From: Bugulina stolonifera
Taxonomy: Eukaryota; Bryozoa; Gymnolaemata; Cheilostomatida; Bugulidae
Direction: 5' to 3'
Length of the DNA: 64,000 nt
Assembly: GCA_935421135.1 (NCBI GenBank)
Contig: OW285187.1
Location: 18,166,429 to 18,230,428 of the forward strand
Positions 11,943-24,100 of the stretch are shown here, in pieces; position 1 is the stretch's first letter; every line of letters begins with the position of its first letter. The position numbers were made by a program, and so were the translations under genes. The notes under the pieces are model-generated. The model ran no database searches. It had not been told where the DNA came from and worked only from the letters and a program-made list of their open reading frames with translations.

Positions 11943-12927
11943 TGTAGTGAAACGAACCGCATTGGTGTAGTGGGCCTTCAACTCCTAGAGTCTCAAGGTC
12001 CATAACATTGAACACTGACATTATAGCGTTAGCGTCTAGCCTCCCTTGGCTAGCCAGACATTGACTCATAATGCATAGACATTACTAGCTACTAGTTACT
12101 AGCTACAGCTACACGCGTAATCCATTCTATGTTTACTATTGTATCTTTATCCACCAATCATGTCGCTGTATTATCTGATATTATACTTACGTATTATAGC
12201 GTGCTTTATATTATTGTCATTAACCAATCATATTGTCGTACTGGTTTACTACTATTGTATTGGACACATACCTATGGCTAACTAACTATACTTGCCTAGC
12301 ATGTTTGCAATTACGTAATCATCACCTGATTATTGTCTACGTGACGTCGGGCGGAACCATCCATGTTGTTTCATCAGTTCCGCACCCGATACCATGTCGG
12401 CCGGCCGATACCATGTCGGGCTCTTTTGACCGGAAGTTGTTATAGTATATAAGGCAGTGCATTTTGTATCTTTAGTCAGTTGTTGATTGCGCTTGAATAA
12501 AGCAACATCTCCTAACTCAATCTACAGAGGCTTACTCTTTAGGCGGGTAACTCTACCGGAGGATCCCTTGATCCAGTACAGCTCGAGTTCACCCCATCCT
12601 AGGCTAAGCATATCTCTCTACACCCCTTAGACTTAGGTCGATCCCGGGTTCTAAATGAACCTAGCGTCGGTCCTAAGATCTCAAGACTAGACAATCTTTC
12701 ACTGCATAAACTCTACATGACCTACGTCGGTCCTGAGCTCCAATGAGTCTCGGCATCGGCCTACGTCTGATATAACATACAACACACCTATAAAGAGCAC
12801 ATATAACTGTTCACTCTTTTATGTAATGAGCAGAAGGTACACTTGGTCGACCTCTACCACCTTCCAAGCCCTTCACATACTTGTAGCCCTCGGCTCTCGT
12901 ATGTAACACAACTTCAAAAACATTACA
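11943..12927 (+). mobile_element. Solo LTR, family A, copy 3
   Basis: Begins TGTAGTGAAACG and ends ...AACATTACA. U3 carries GGCGGAACCATCCATGTTGTT and GCCGGCCGATACC motifs shared with copy 1. A TATATAAGGC box (about 12,447) and AATAAAG (about 12,497) are present. The flanks ATAC and GTAC match at 3 of 4 positions. The length (985 bp) fits copy 2 (988 bp). Confidence 0.6.
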
Positions 12928-13065
12928 GTACTTTTCCTACGAGAGAAGGCCAGATTATTGTAAACAGCACTGTCAGTCCTATACTGGATCATTTATTAAC
13001 TATATTATTAATTACCTGAATTATCCTGGAGTCATGCTGATAGCTAGGGATCAGAAATCACAGGT

Positions 13066-13449
13066 TGAGGTCGTTGAAGCATTTTAGTAGAAGGAAAGGT
13101 TAGGTAGCCATCTCGTTGCTTTGCTAAAGCCGTCGATGGTAGTAGCTACTACTAGGGTTGCCAGCCACATCCACAACAATAATATATAAAAAGGACATAC
13201 AAATCTTGGCAATTGTATCAAACATCACTAAGTATGGCTATAATTGTCATACTGAGATAGATGTACTTGAACAATTGTCAGCGATTATTGCAGACAATAC
13301 AATAATCAGCAATGGCATGTAGCATAGCATTGGACCTTAGGATATGCATGGTTCATACATATAGGATACAATGTATATACATACATACGTACATACGCAT
13401 ATATACATGTATAATATATAGCATATAGCAAAATGCTTCAACGACCTCA
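13066..13449. mobile_element. Short MITE with perfect 20-bp inverted ends
   Basis: TGAGGTCGTTGAAGCATTTT at 13,066-13,085 is repeated exactly in reverse complement at 13,430-13,449. The roughly 345 bp between is non-coding. The duplication size could not be fixed. Confidence 0.55.
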
Positions 13450-14015
13450 AATATTAAAAGCATTACACATCAGACAGCACAAACCAAATTAAATATACAA
13501 GGACAATCTTATCCACTAAAATTATTTTGTAACTAACATCATCTACACTAACCAACTAAGCCATACATAAAAGATAAATTTTTCACCTGTAATTATATAA
13601 ATACAGTAGTTTGTAAATAAGTAATTATAGTAAATTATAGTAATTATTTGAAGAAACTTTAACCCATAATACATATATTTATTAGTACCCTTTGATGTAT
13701 AGATTTAATACTGTCATCTCTGTAATTCTATTATATAAGTAGTTTAAGCTTTCTTCTTTTAACCTAACATACCCTTTTAGCTTTTTCTCTTTGATGTATT
13801 TATTCAGTATATAAGTAATCTTAAATTTCCTAAACTTCATTCCTCTGATGATGATGCATGGATATACATCGAAATATAAGGAGTCAACAAAAATATAAAA
13901 ATGCATCTAGTCTTACTAGTCTTACTTGCTCGCACCAACATTTTCCAATGTATAATATATTATATAAATATATGCGTGTGTCTATACAATGCATATACGT
14001 ATGTGCATGTACATG
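13450..14015. other. Gene-free AT-rich stretch
   Basis: AT-rich, without exon signals that I can support. Ends in a TGTACATG site that became the target of the next MITE. Confidence 0.45.
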
Positions 14016-14326
14016 CAGTGTTTGAAGTGTGGTTATACGGGAGTATACGGTGTGTACCCACCTCAATTTTAGTGGTTATACGGCCAGCAGGCGTGTACCC
14101 TCATTTTAGTAGTTAGTTTTCCCCACACAGTTGCTGTGGACCTGATAGCGTAGTGGTAGAGTGCTTTACACTCATCCATAAGGTCTTAAGTTCAATTCTC
14201 ACCAATTCATTTTAGTAATTCACTAATTTCTTAGCTACCATAAGATTAAGTGGATAGCTATACAATACTAATCTGTAAGATTGGATGCACCGTGTACCCA
14301 CCTCAATTTTTCCACTTCGAACACTG
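14016..14326 (+). mobile_element. hAT-like MITE with tRNA-like core, copy 1
   Basis: Ends are CAGTGTTTGAAGTG and CCACTTCGAACACTG, imperfect inverted repeats. An exact 8-bp duplication TGTACATG flanks it (14,008-14,015 and 14,327-14,334), typical of hAT transposition. The sub-terminal sequence GTGTACCCACCTCAATTTT occurs near both ends. The centre (14,138-14,203) is tRNA-like. No ORF. Related copies are at 15,560, 16,765 and 28,047. Confidence 0.8.
14138..14203 (+). other. tRNA-like segment inside MITE copy 1
   Basis: GGACCTGATAGCGTAGTGG supplies an A-box-like element, and AAGTTCAATTC sits where the B box belongs. The D-arm spelling resembles tRNA-Asp/Glu (GATAGxxTAGTGGT). The anticodon loop reads CACTCAT, which would be Glu-like. 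Stem pairing is poor, so a functional tRNA is unlikely. Confidence 0.5.
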
Positions 14327-15559
14327 TGTACATGTATATGTTATTGTATATACCTAACATAATGTAAGGCAAGCAGAGGGGATTTGCTATTGGGTGTTCA
14401 TTACAAAACATACGTTGCACATTACATATTGCACACACCCTTTTGCATGTGGTAGTCTGTGTGTCTGTCATGGCCACCCATAGGTAACCAGATATTGTCC
14501 TCCTCCTCCACTAGGTTCTTCTGGAGTACCATCAGATTCAAATATTATTTTGCTTTATGATACTGTGTGAATAATGTGTGAATAATATTATACATGTAGT
14601 TATTGTGGAAGAGAAGTAAAAAATGTCGGTCATCAAGACGTTATTATTGTAATAGTGAAAAAGTGGTCATATTATGGCATAAGACACTGGGGAAAGAAAT
14701 CTAAAATATTGCATTGCTAAAGAATTATTTGTAGTTATTTTATCACCCTCACTTCATACTTTTAGAAAAATTACCTGCTCAATGCGCATATTTTAACTTT
14801 GTGCAATAATAATTTACTACTACTACATAAGTAATATTATTATTTATGCATATATGTATTGCAAATGTAGATAAAGTAGCCAAACTCTCAATACTACATA
14901 AGTGCATGCGTCAGTCATTGATTCGGCAGTGGACAACGACTTCTAGGCTCGGTACACCAATAATCACATATTTCCTTCACATTAAAACTAAACCATATAG
15001 ATCAACTGCACTCTCCTTGATACTGGTCCCAACTTCTCAACCAATATGTCCCTACCATTAATGTTTATGGTTTCCCTGTAAATGAGGTTTTTGCATTAAA
15101 ATTTATTAAGTCACATACAAATATTGTTGTTTTTTGTACATGTTTATGCATATTGCAAAATAGTTGCCTACAGTGCTACACCAACTACCACATGTAATGA
15201 TAGTGGATTTCAGTGATCAAAACATTTGGATGAGTGATGTGATTATGAGGAAATATGTTCCGTCCTCAGTCAACCATAAACCCTTGTTCATCAGGCAGAG
15301 GAAGTTGCGTTGAATGATTAATATACACCGAGTAGTAGCATTTCAGGTGACTTGGAGAGAGGTTCACCATCATCGGTCAGTGTGAATTTTTTTTTGTTCC
15401 ATATTTGGTAAGTTTCTTAGAATGCATGACAGTCGCTGAGGTCTGTGGATTGGATATTTCAGTTAGGCCGTGCAACATTTTTCCACCACTTTCACTGTAA
15501 TTTTCTGTCTATCATAATTATATTATTGACTGATCTTACTCTAATAGAGTATGTATATT
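14327..15559. other. Gene-free stretch between MITE copies
   Basis: AT-rich, no exon, tRNA or clear inverted repeat supported. Confidence 0.4.
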
Positions 15560-15898
15560 CAGTGTTCAAAGTGTGGTTACACTGCATATGAGAGTATACG
15601 GTGTGTACTCAACTCAATTTTAGTGGTTATACGGCCAGCAGACGTGTACCCTCATTTTAATACCTAGTTGTCCCCACACAGTCACTGTGGACCCGATAGT
15701 GTAGTGTTAGAGTGTTTGATTGTCATCCATAAGGACATGGGTTCGAATCTCACTAGATCACGATTTTTTTCATTTTAGTAATTCACTAATTTCTTGTCTA
15801 CTTCTACTACAGGATTAAGTGGATAGCTATAATAGTATACTAATCTGTAAGATTGGATGCACCGTGTATCCACCTCATTTGTTCCACTTCGAACACTG
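15560..15898 (+). mobile_element. hAT-like MITE with tRNA-like core, copy 2
   Basis: Starts CAGTGTTCAAAGTG and ends CCACTTCGAACACTG. The flanks TGTATATT and TGTATATA match at 7 of 8 bases. The core at 15,689-15,754 has A-box-like GATAGTGTAGTG and a consensus B box GGTTCGAATCT. The anticodon loop TTGTCAT would be GTC (Asp). This is the best-preserved pol III-like core of the four. Confidence 0.8.
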
Positions 15899-16006
15899 TG
15901 TATATACTATATTATACATGTATAAACAGCGGTGATAAAATGTAGAAGTACATAAAATTACACAAAGTCATGTGTTATATATAATATAATATTGTTGCTA
16001 GGTCTG
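15899..16006. other. Short AT-rich spacer
   Basis: Separates MITE copy 2 from the hexanucleotide array; nothing else visible. Confidence 0.4.
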
Positions 16007-16215
16007 CTACCACTACCACTACCACTACCACTACCACTACCACTACCACTACCACTACCACTACCACTACCACTACCACTACCACTACCACTACCACTAC
16101 CACTACCACTACCACTACCACTACCACTACCACTACCACTACCACTACCACTACCACTACCACTACCACTACCACTACCACTACCACTACCACTACCACT
16201 ACTACTACTACTACT
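16007..16215. repeat. (CCACTA)n hexanucleotide microsatellite
   Basis: About 32 nearly perfect CCACTA units run to about 16,200, followed by ACT triplets to 16,215. All frames are open through it (Pro-Leu on +, Val on -), which is a composition artefact. Purity suggests recent expansion. Confidence 0.95.
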
Positions 16216-16764
16216 CTATGCTATACCTAGTATATTATGCTTTCTCTATAATTTGTTCATTTTACATTTGATTTTAACATAGATAACCTACTTACCCACT
16301 TATTGTGAAGAGTAAGATCTCCACCAAATATGTAGTGATATCTTTACAGTTATCTTACCTGGTTACATATTATTATGTAGTGGTCAACAGATAGTCATGT
16401 GATAAGCATGACTATATACGCTGTACTGACTATGATTCTATTCTATACTGTAAACCTGATGAACACCCTCTAACAGGTGGAACTTTTAATACTATCTTTT
16501 CATTCATTGTACATGTACTTCAGTGTACATAGTATATGGATGAAGGGAGATGGCTGTCAGGCGCTATTGAAATAGCAGGGAAGGCAGGGTATGTTTTTTA
16601 TATGACAGATGCTCTTCCTGTCACCAACTGGGTAAAGAGACATCTCTTTGTTCGATCTCGGGTGTCTTAAGCCCTGATCTGAACATACCCAGCAAGTTAG
16701 GATGAAAAGTTTGTTAAATGCTTGTTGCCAGGAATAGCAGCCCAGCTAGGATTTTAATTCACAG
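16216..16764. other. Gene-free spacer
   Basis: Between the hexanucleotide array and MITE copy 3. No supported feature. Confidence 0.4.
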
Positions 16765-17030
16765 CAGTGTTTGAAGTGTGGTTACGCGGGAGTATACGGT
16801 GTGTACCCACCTCGATTTCAGTGGTTTTACGGGCAACAGGCAATTACCCTCATTTTAATAGCTAGTTTTCCCCATACAGTCACTGTGGACCTGATAGTCT
16901 AAGGGTAGAGTGCTTGACTTTCATTCATAGGATCTTGAGTTCAAATCCCACCAGAGCTTAATTATTTTCATTTTAGTAATTCACTTATTTCTTAACTACT
17001 ACCTACTATAAGATCAAGTGGGTAGCTATA
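16765..17030 (+). mobile_element. hAT-like MITE with tRNA-like core, copy 3 (right end missing)
   Basis: Begins CAGTGTTTGAAGTGTGG and is collinear with copies 1 and 2 through the tRNA-like core (16,887-16,952; B-box-like GAGTTCAAATCCC; anticodon-loop CTTTCAT, Glu-like). It diverges near 17,030 before the right terminus. Confidence 0.65.
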
Positions 17031-18103
17031 GCAAAGAGACATTTCGAAAATTACTATTGCTCGTATTCAAATACATAAGATGAATAGTATTATACATTAA
17101 ATCATATTCAGGATTATATAAAGTGATCTGGAGATGGCCTGTCTACTAAGTTGTGTTACCATGTGATTAGTTGGTAGTTGGTACCTAGTGAATAATCCTA
17201 GGACTGCTAACTAACTAGCCAAGCATATATCACTGAAACCAAATAATCTGAGGCGAGATCTGCTTCATCAGCAGTGAAATTGGTGAGGCATGTCTGAGAT
17301 AATGGCATATGGTAGGCTACAACTAGTCTGTCACTGTCAGGTGCCTGTTCATGCATGGAGTACATATATAATATATTATATAGTGTTTGATAAATTAGCA
17401 TACTATCCAGTGGATCATTCAGGCATGTTATATTATACATGTAGGTACAGTACCACAGAGATGTACTTCAATGGTTGACTATTAGGTTATCGATTGTACA
17501 TTCGATGCATACATACATGTAGCTGATCTACCATAAGTTATGCTCATGGTCGGTAATCAATATTAACTGAACCGTCCACTGCATTACATGTAGTGTATGT
17601 AGGTAGTCTGTGTTCAGCACTGGGTGTTACTATACCAAGAAGTTTTCTAGCTATCTCAACTGATATCTACATTGTACTACATGCATCTCTTTTCTGCCAG
17701 ATGGTAAAGTTAACCGATAACTTCACTGCTGGTGAAAAATTTAAAACTTCCAAATTTTGCCACCAGTAGCGCCGCTCCAAGCTCTCCAAAATAGTGCATG
17801 TTGGTATGTACAAATTGATGTAGGTGAATAATGTTGATTATGCCATAACTGCAGAGTCGGAGTCAATGGCCAATGGCCGATCTGTTGTTTATTAGATGTA
17901 CTTTGAAGGATATGTGGAAAGACTTTCACCATCTTCATGACTCAGCAGCCTTGGAAAACCAAGTTGTTTTTCATCTAATTGTTACATTACAACATAAGCC
18001 CTACATGTACATGTACAACAGTACAGTATGCTATGACTACTGTTATTAGAACAGACAGTATAACCAAGTATAACACACTTGTTGTAGAGAAAGCGGCATT
18101 AAC
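17031..18103. other. Presumed 5' flank of the tetraspanin gene
   Basis: About 1.1 kb of AT-rich DNA with no other exon. The promoter and 5' UTR of the gene starting at 18,104 should lie here or farther upstream. I could not identify a TATA box or start site with confidence. Confidence 0.4.
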
Positions 18104-18172
18104 ATGAAGAGAATGAGCTGCTGTGATACAACTGCTAAAATATTGCTGTTGGTTTTCAATAGCATATTTTGG
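18104..18172 (+). CDS. Tetraspanin exon 1
   Basis: Residues 1-23, MKRMSCCDTTAKILLLVFN then SIFW, with a Cys-Cys pair suited to palmitoylation before TM1. Donor GTAGGT, phase 0. The ATG was chosen because it supplies the missing first half of TM1 directly in phase with exon 2. Confidence 0.85.
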
Positions 18173-21100
18173 GTAGGTATGGCAACTTAGATCTATGTTA
18201 CTGTATACTGCATACCCTATAGCCTCTATACCTACATGTAGGGCGCAAGTAGTCTGCAGTCTGTTGGTACACCTTGCGCACAGCATAATTATAATGTATA
18301 ATGTAATACTCATGTGCATTTATGATACGATAGTGTTCTGTCCTGAGTAGATGTACTTGCAGGTTGCAAGTTAATGAAATATAGGATAATCTTTTGCAAA
18401 TACATGTATTACTGAACCTTGCATATATTTGTCACCATTGGATACATAGCTTTTGTAATCATTCACATATACAATCATAAGCTACTGATCATAATAAGAA
18501 GTTGTCCTCTCACAAATTGGTTGATTGATAAAAATTTCAATCAGCACCCTATGAGCCAATGATTAGATTATAGTTGTTATTCTTCTTAATCTTCGCCAGA
18601 ATAAAAATGGAAAATGTATGATGAGATTTTATAGCATACTTGGTCTATTTCTTATTGAAAGTCAACTTTGCTACTAATACAGGTGAATTGTAATTTTTAC
18701 TTAAGGCTTTTGGGATCGCTATACTTGGTTTTGGTATATGGATAAAGTCTGACCCCCAGATCTCTAACTTGGGACAAGCAGTGAAAGTAGGAGGTGGTGA
18801 ACCAGTCGTGGAAATAGTTACCTGGCTGTTCATTGGAGCAGGAATATTTGTTTTTGCTGTTGGATTAGTTGGAATGATTGGGGTTATCAGAGAGTCCAAG
18901 ATAATGATGGGCTTTGTAAGTATATTTCCAGTTACATATTTATAATATTATTCAAGCTGAATGTTCAACCTCCTAATTTAATTAATGTATTGAACTATAC
19001 ACAATGTACATCTATCACATAGGCCTAATTATGTATGTTACTGTGTATTTAAAATGCAATAATTATGCAACCCTATCCAAAAAATTACCCCTGTGGCCTG
19101 TGGGTATGACTAAGCTACATGATTGTATTGTTGTTATTAGTCATTATTACTAGTGCTGCATGGTGTTTCGGTATCATTCAGCTTTCAGATTTTGTTTCAT
19201 ACTGTGCCTCTTTCAATTTTTATAATTCAATGTCATCCTTGCTATACAGACTTAACTGCAATCATCGTTGTCACCCAGTGATGATTTGTTGTAGTTTTAC
19301 TCAGTTTTTAGTACCTATACTTATATATTATTATAAATAATTAGTATTAATTAAGTGCAATTTATGAAACAAAATAAAAGTTGAAAGCGAAGTGTGACAA
19401 CTCTCAAAATTTGAGCATGAAATTAGCGATTCGATTCAGTTTTTCCAAAAGTTGGGAGAAACAGGAAAACTCGAGCAGTAGCAAACAACTTCAGTATCAT
19501 ACAGTTTCCTTTGAAAATACAGCAAAAGACCGAATCCAAGTGCAAATCAAATACCGCCCAGCAATAGTTATTACGGCAGACTGTTCATGAAAGCCCTTCA
19601 CTTAGAAACAGCAATTCCAGCTGTGCCCAGTTTGGTTTTTGGACCCAAATATAATATTTATGACGCTGCTATCTAGTTGTAGCCCTATGTGCTAAGGTAC
19701 CATTTCATTTGTTTTATGTATGTACATGTACATACAATGTAAGATTGCATGTTCTGTACTTGTATACATGTGCAAAGTATAATAATATGTCAGCCTATTA
19801 TCTCTCACTTTTCTCACTTATACAATGCAATCCTGCAGTTTTCCTTTCTCTTTCAGTACATCGTGTGCATGTTCATAGTGTTCACAGCTGAAGTGAGTGC
19901 TGGTGCATATGCTGGAATAAGAAAAGACTCTGTAAGTTAGCCTAATAATGGTATGCATATATATTTATACTTTTAATTTAAAATATACCACTTTTGTAAG
20001 TTCTAAAAATAGTGCTCCAAGTTGAAGAACTGAGTAGATTAATAAAATAATATATTTATGAATAGAGATTATATACATGTATTTATTGTATTTATTTGTA
20101 GCGGTGATAAACATAATAATATAGTCTTTATCCGTAAATACGTATATTTCACACTTGTAAATTCTACATGTACACCTAATTTGGCAGACACAAGCCAACT
20201 AATAATACACTTGTACATGTAGCTTAAATCAAGGTTTTTAGCAGATTTTTAGACCTACTGCTTGATAATTTTCCATCTTGGATCACCACATAATTATGCA
20301 AAGTGGTTGATAGGGATTGTGCCATGTATATTATGAGGTAGCATTGGGACCACTCAGCTATATTTGTACAATATTTGTGCCTGGATTGTACATCTCTGGA
20401 TCTGTATAAATATGAAACTACTGCAGTAGTGGACTGGATGTTTTCACCCTGTGGCTATATTTATAACAAATTAGGCTATGATACTTGCAGTTGGACTAGG
20501 CCCAAACATTAGTATATACACTGTATATTCATTACCTTTGGGGGGTATGGTATAACAACATATGCACTGAACGTGGTGTGTAAGTAACAGTGTTGACCTT
20601 GCATACTAAAATCGGGTTTTCGAATTGATCAAACTAAAGAGTAAGATCAAACATAGGTAAATATATTCATATCCTTACTTTGGTTGGGTATGAATATGAG
20701 AATTTTTGGGTGAAAAAAGTAGAAATGTTTATAAAGAACATAATTATGTTCTTTGACTTGCTTATTAAATGTATGTGAAAACATAGTTATGATGCAATAT
20801 CTTTATTTGTGAAATCACTACAGATTATTGAAAAGATTGAGAAGGAAGGAGCCATGTTTATCAAATATAACTACACTGACAGGGGAGACAGTGATAGTTA
20901 CCTCATATCAAATGGATTTAACTATGTTCAAGTTGCAGTAAGTATAAGTACATTGCATGTGCATGTGCATGTATGTAGTAAAGTACAGGTTGTGCCTATC
21001 ACCGCTGTAAACATGTATAGTGCTCAATCCCACTGTGTTGTAGAGCTGTAGCAAAATTCCTTTAAAATAAAAGAGTAGGGGCTATCTCACCATAATATAT

Positions 21101-24100
21101 TTTTTATAAATATAAAATGTACATGTATCCATGCTAGACCATTAACATTACAAGCCATGTACTATCCACTATCATATCAATAATTATATAACTACTGTAA
21201 TTGATGTACCATGTTATTGTTCATTTTATTATTATCCAAAATTGTTTCTGATATCATCTGTTCCAGCCTGCAACATACATATACATTGTAGGTAGTCATT
21301 CATAATCCCTGTTGACTATTTGAAATTAGCTTACGCAAGAATTTTGAATTTGTCAATTAAGCAGCCAGGGACTTGATTTCACATCCATGAAAGTACCAGT
21401 CTCTGACTGGGGTTTGAACCCAAAGCCTCTATGGCACCTAATTGCCTAGCACAGTAGACAGAAAACATTACCACTACACAAGATTAAATGGAAGCAGTAG
21501 ATCTGCACTGGGGAAACTGCACACAGGCACTTCTCCTATTAAAACCACCTAACTATATGTGTCATGCAAAAATGGTCTAATGCCCTAACATACTGCGCAT
21601 TAGTAATGAAGTATCACAACACCAGACATTGAGGTAATAGTTAATCCTGCTAAGCTAAGGGATAGGGAACCTTCTGTGAAGTGAACAAGGCTAAATTTTA
21701 TGTACATGTAATAAGACATATCCCTTGAACCAGAACATTCCCTCCTCACTTTCCTTTTTGCAGTTTAATTGCTGCGGAGTGAGAGATTTCCTTGATTACC
21801 AAGGCAGTATGTACATCCAGCAGTTAGGTAATAAGCTTAAACAGAATGCATCGATGTCGTGGGCTTGCTGTAAACCAGACACGCAGCTAGATGAAGCATT
21901 CCATGATAAGGGGCAGCTGACAGTGAATGCTGACGTCAGAGGTAGGTATTATAATTAACATAATATGCATGTACATTGTACCATCTATGTACCACAAGCA
22001 TAAAATGTAATTATTAGACTTTACCAAGGAGTAAGAGAGAGAAGGAGGCTCGTTCGTGAAAACCTGTATATATGTTACAATGGGCTTCCGGTGTTCGATG
22101 TGCGCCTCGGGTACTTGGTAAAGTCAGAAGAAAAGATGATGAATATTTTTAAAAAAGTAAAATTCACACATCAACTAAAATTAGAATATAAACAATGTCA
22201 AAAATTGGTAACACTCTAACGAGCAGGCTGACTATATACACACTACATATTTCAATGGGATACGATAGATATCGGCAAGTAAATTCGTCAGATTTGAAGA
22301 AAATTGCGTATCTCAACATAAAATGACACTTTTTGCAAATACCAACATGCTCAACAAATTAAGCAAAAATAATACTAATAGATTTAAACTTGCTGTAATT
22401 GGTTAAGTTGAAATCCAAATTTAAACTTTGCTCCTTCATATTAAAAAAGAACGTACAAATGCTGAAATCGTGGTTAAGATGAGCAAATTTGTGCAACACG
22501 TTTCTCTAACATCAGGACTCCATATACCTCATTTGATTTATGGTGTATAGTTCAGATACCATTCTAGTTGGTAGGCTAGTTTGTGGGCCCTACAACATGG
22601 CCACCCTAAATGAAAATAGTGCTCAATCTATAGGCTATGTCAATAAATAATAATGTTTATCTCTCCATGGAAATGATTTTGATTGGATGCTATAACTGTG
22701 ACGTGTTAAGCGCCAGAGCCGTGCACATGTGCATTGCTTTTATACCCGTTTAGCAATGAGGAAGCCCATCACGATTCAACGGAGTTGTCTACTCGCTTAA
22801 TGCCAGCGACTCATGTGCTCATATTTTTAAGCCGAGGAGCACATCGAACACAAAATTCTCATGGACGAGCCTCCTTCTCTGTCTTACTCTTTGATTTTAC
22901 CATATCGTGTACTGTTTATCTTAGGGCCATTATTATTACTGTAGCTCACCAGACTGTGTATCATAATATAAAAAGTCATGATTATTGTTACTGTATCAAA
23001 CATCATACTACAACGTATGTATTATGTTGTATAACGATTATATTCAATGTATTGTGTATTTCATATGAGATATTCTATATTATTGTATTGTCCTGTAGAA
23101 ATATTTTCCGCACTGGATGCTTTGGGCAAACAACTTATATTTTTTGAATGGGTTGGACTATCTAGGTCACACTCCTTTACCAGTGTGCTACCATCTTTTC
23201 TTGATGTTCGTGGTAGTGCTACTCCAGCTATTTCTATTGGTTATACCTGGAATGCAGGCTTGCCACGTTGAGTGAGTTGCAGAACTAAAGAAATTTGAAA
23301 TAGCCTTTATCCTTTACCAAAACTGAAGCAGGAGAAGTTATCTTCTGCATATATTATCGGTTGACCTTGACCACTCAAACTCCAAACGAGGATCTAAAGT
23401 TATCCAAACTTATCCTCTATTGCAGCTAACAAGCCATGTTGCTATGTGAAATGATGAAAACTGAAGATAAAGTATTTAAGTGGACCATCTCGTTTTGACG
23501 GGGTACCAAACTTTGTGTTAAAAATCAGAGAATTTCTTGCGGAGTCAGGAGACTTGATCAGCTAGGGGATGTGACAGGCTACAGGAGTAGCTAGTCACGG
23601 TATCTAGTAGCTACCAAGTCTACCTGCTCGCGTACATGTGTGTGTGTGTGTGTGTGTCAGTCAAGTCATCCAGTTATCATATTGGTAGCTAGGAAGTTAA
23701 AAATTTCAATTATGCAATATTGATAAGTATAACTTCAACTATGGCAGACCGACACCAGCAAACATTGTATATGTAAGGTGATTTGCTGAATTGTGAGTTT
23801 TGTATATCATTAAAACATAGCACTGAGGAGCCCTGCAGAACTCACAATTCTAACAAATATGATGTTCTACCCCCTCACCCAGGAAAATTAGTTATCCTCA
23901 AAAATATATATATACTAATATTCTAGTCCATTTACTAAGTTATCACAGGATAGGTATTTATGATTTATTTTTATAAACATTGCCTCTGAGCTGGATGTCC
24001 AATCGACAAGGCTTGTCCAGAGGTATGGGTGAGTCGAAGAGATGCACAAAGGTATACTGAATTTTAATTTTTTTTATAGAGCAATGTATGAGTGAGTCAG

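Noticed and set aside
11872..12069. Minus-strand 65-codon ORF
   Set aside because: Overlaps the start of a solo LTR and has no recognisable motif.
14138..15754. Functional tRNA genes at the A/B-box-like cores
   Set aside because: They recur inside MITEs with the same flanks, and stem pairing is poor.
15975..16282. Long open frames of Pro-Leu (+) and Val (-)
   Set aside because: They are translations of the CCACTA microsatellite; no coding signal outside it.
22734..23271. Two overlapping plus-strand ORFs in tetraspanin intron 5
   Set aside because: They start inside a MITE-like element, have no domain, and exons 5 and 6 join in phase without them.
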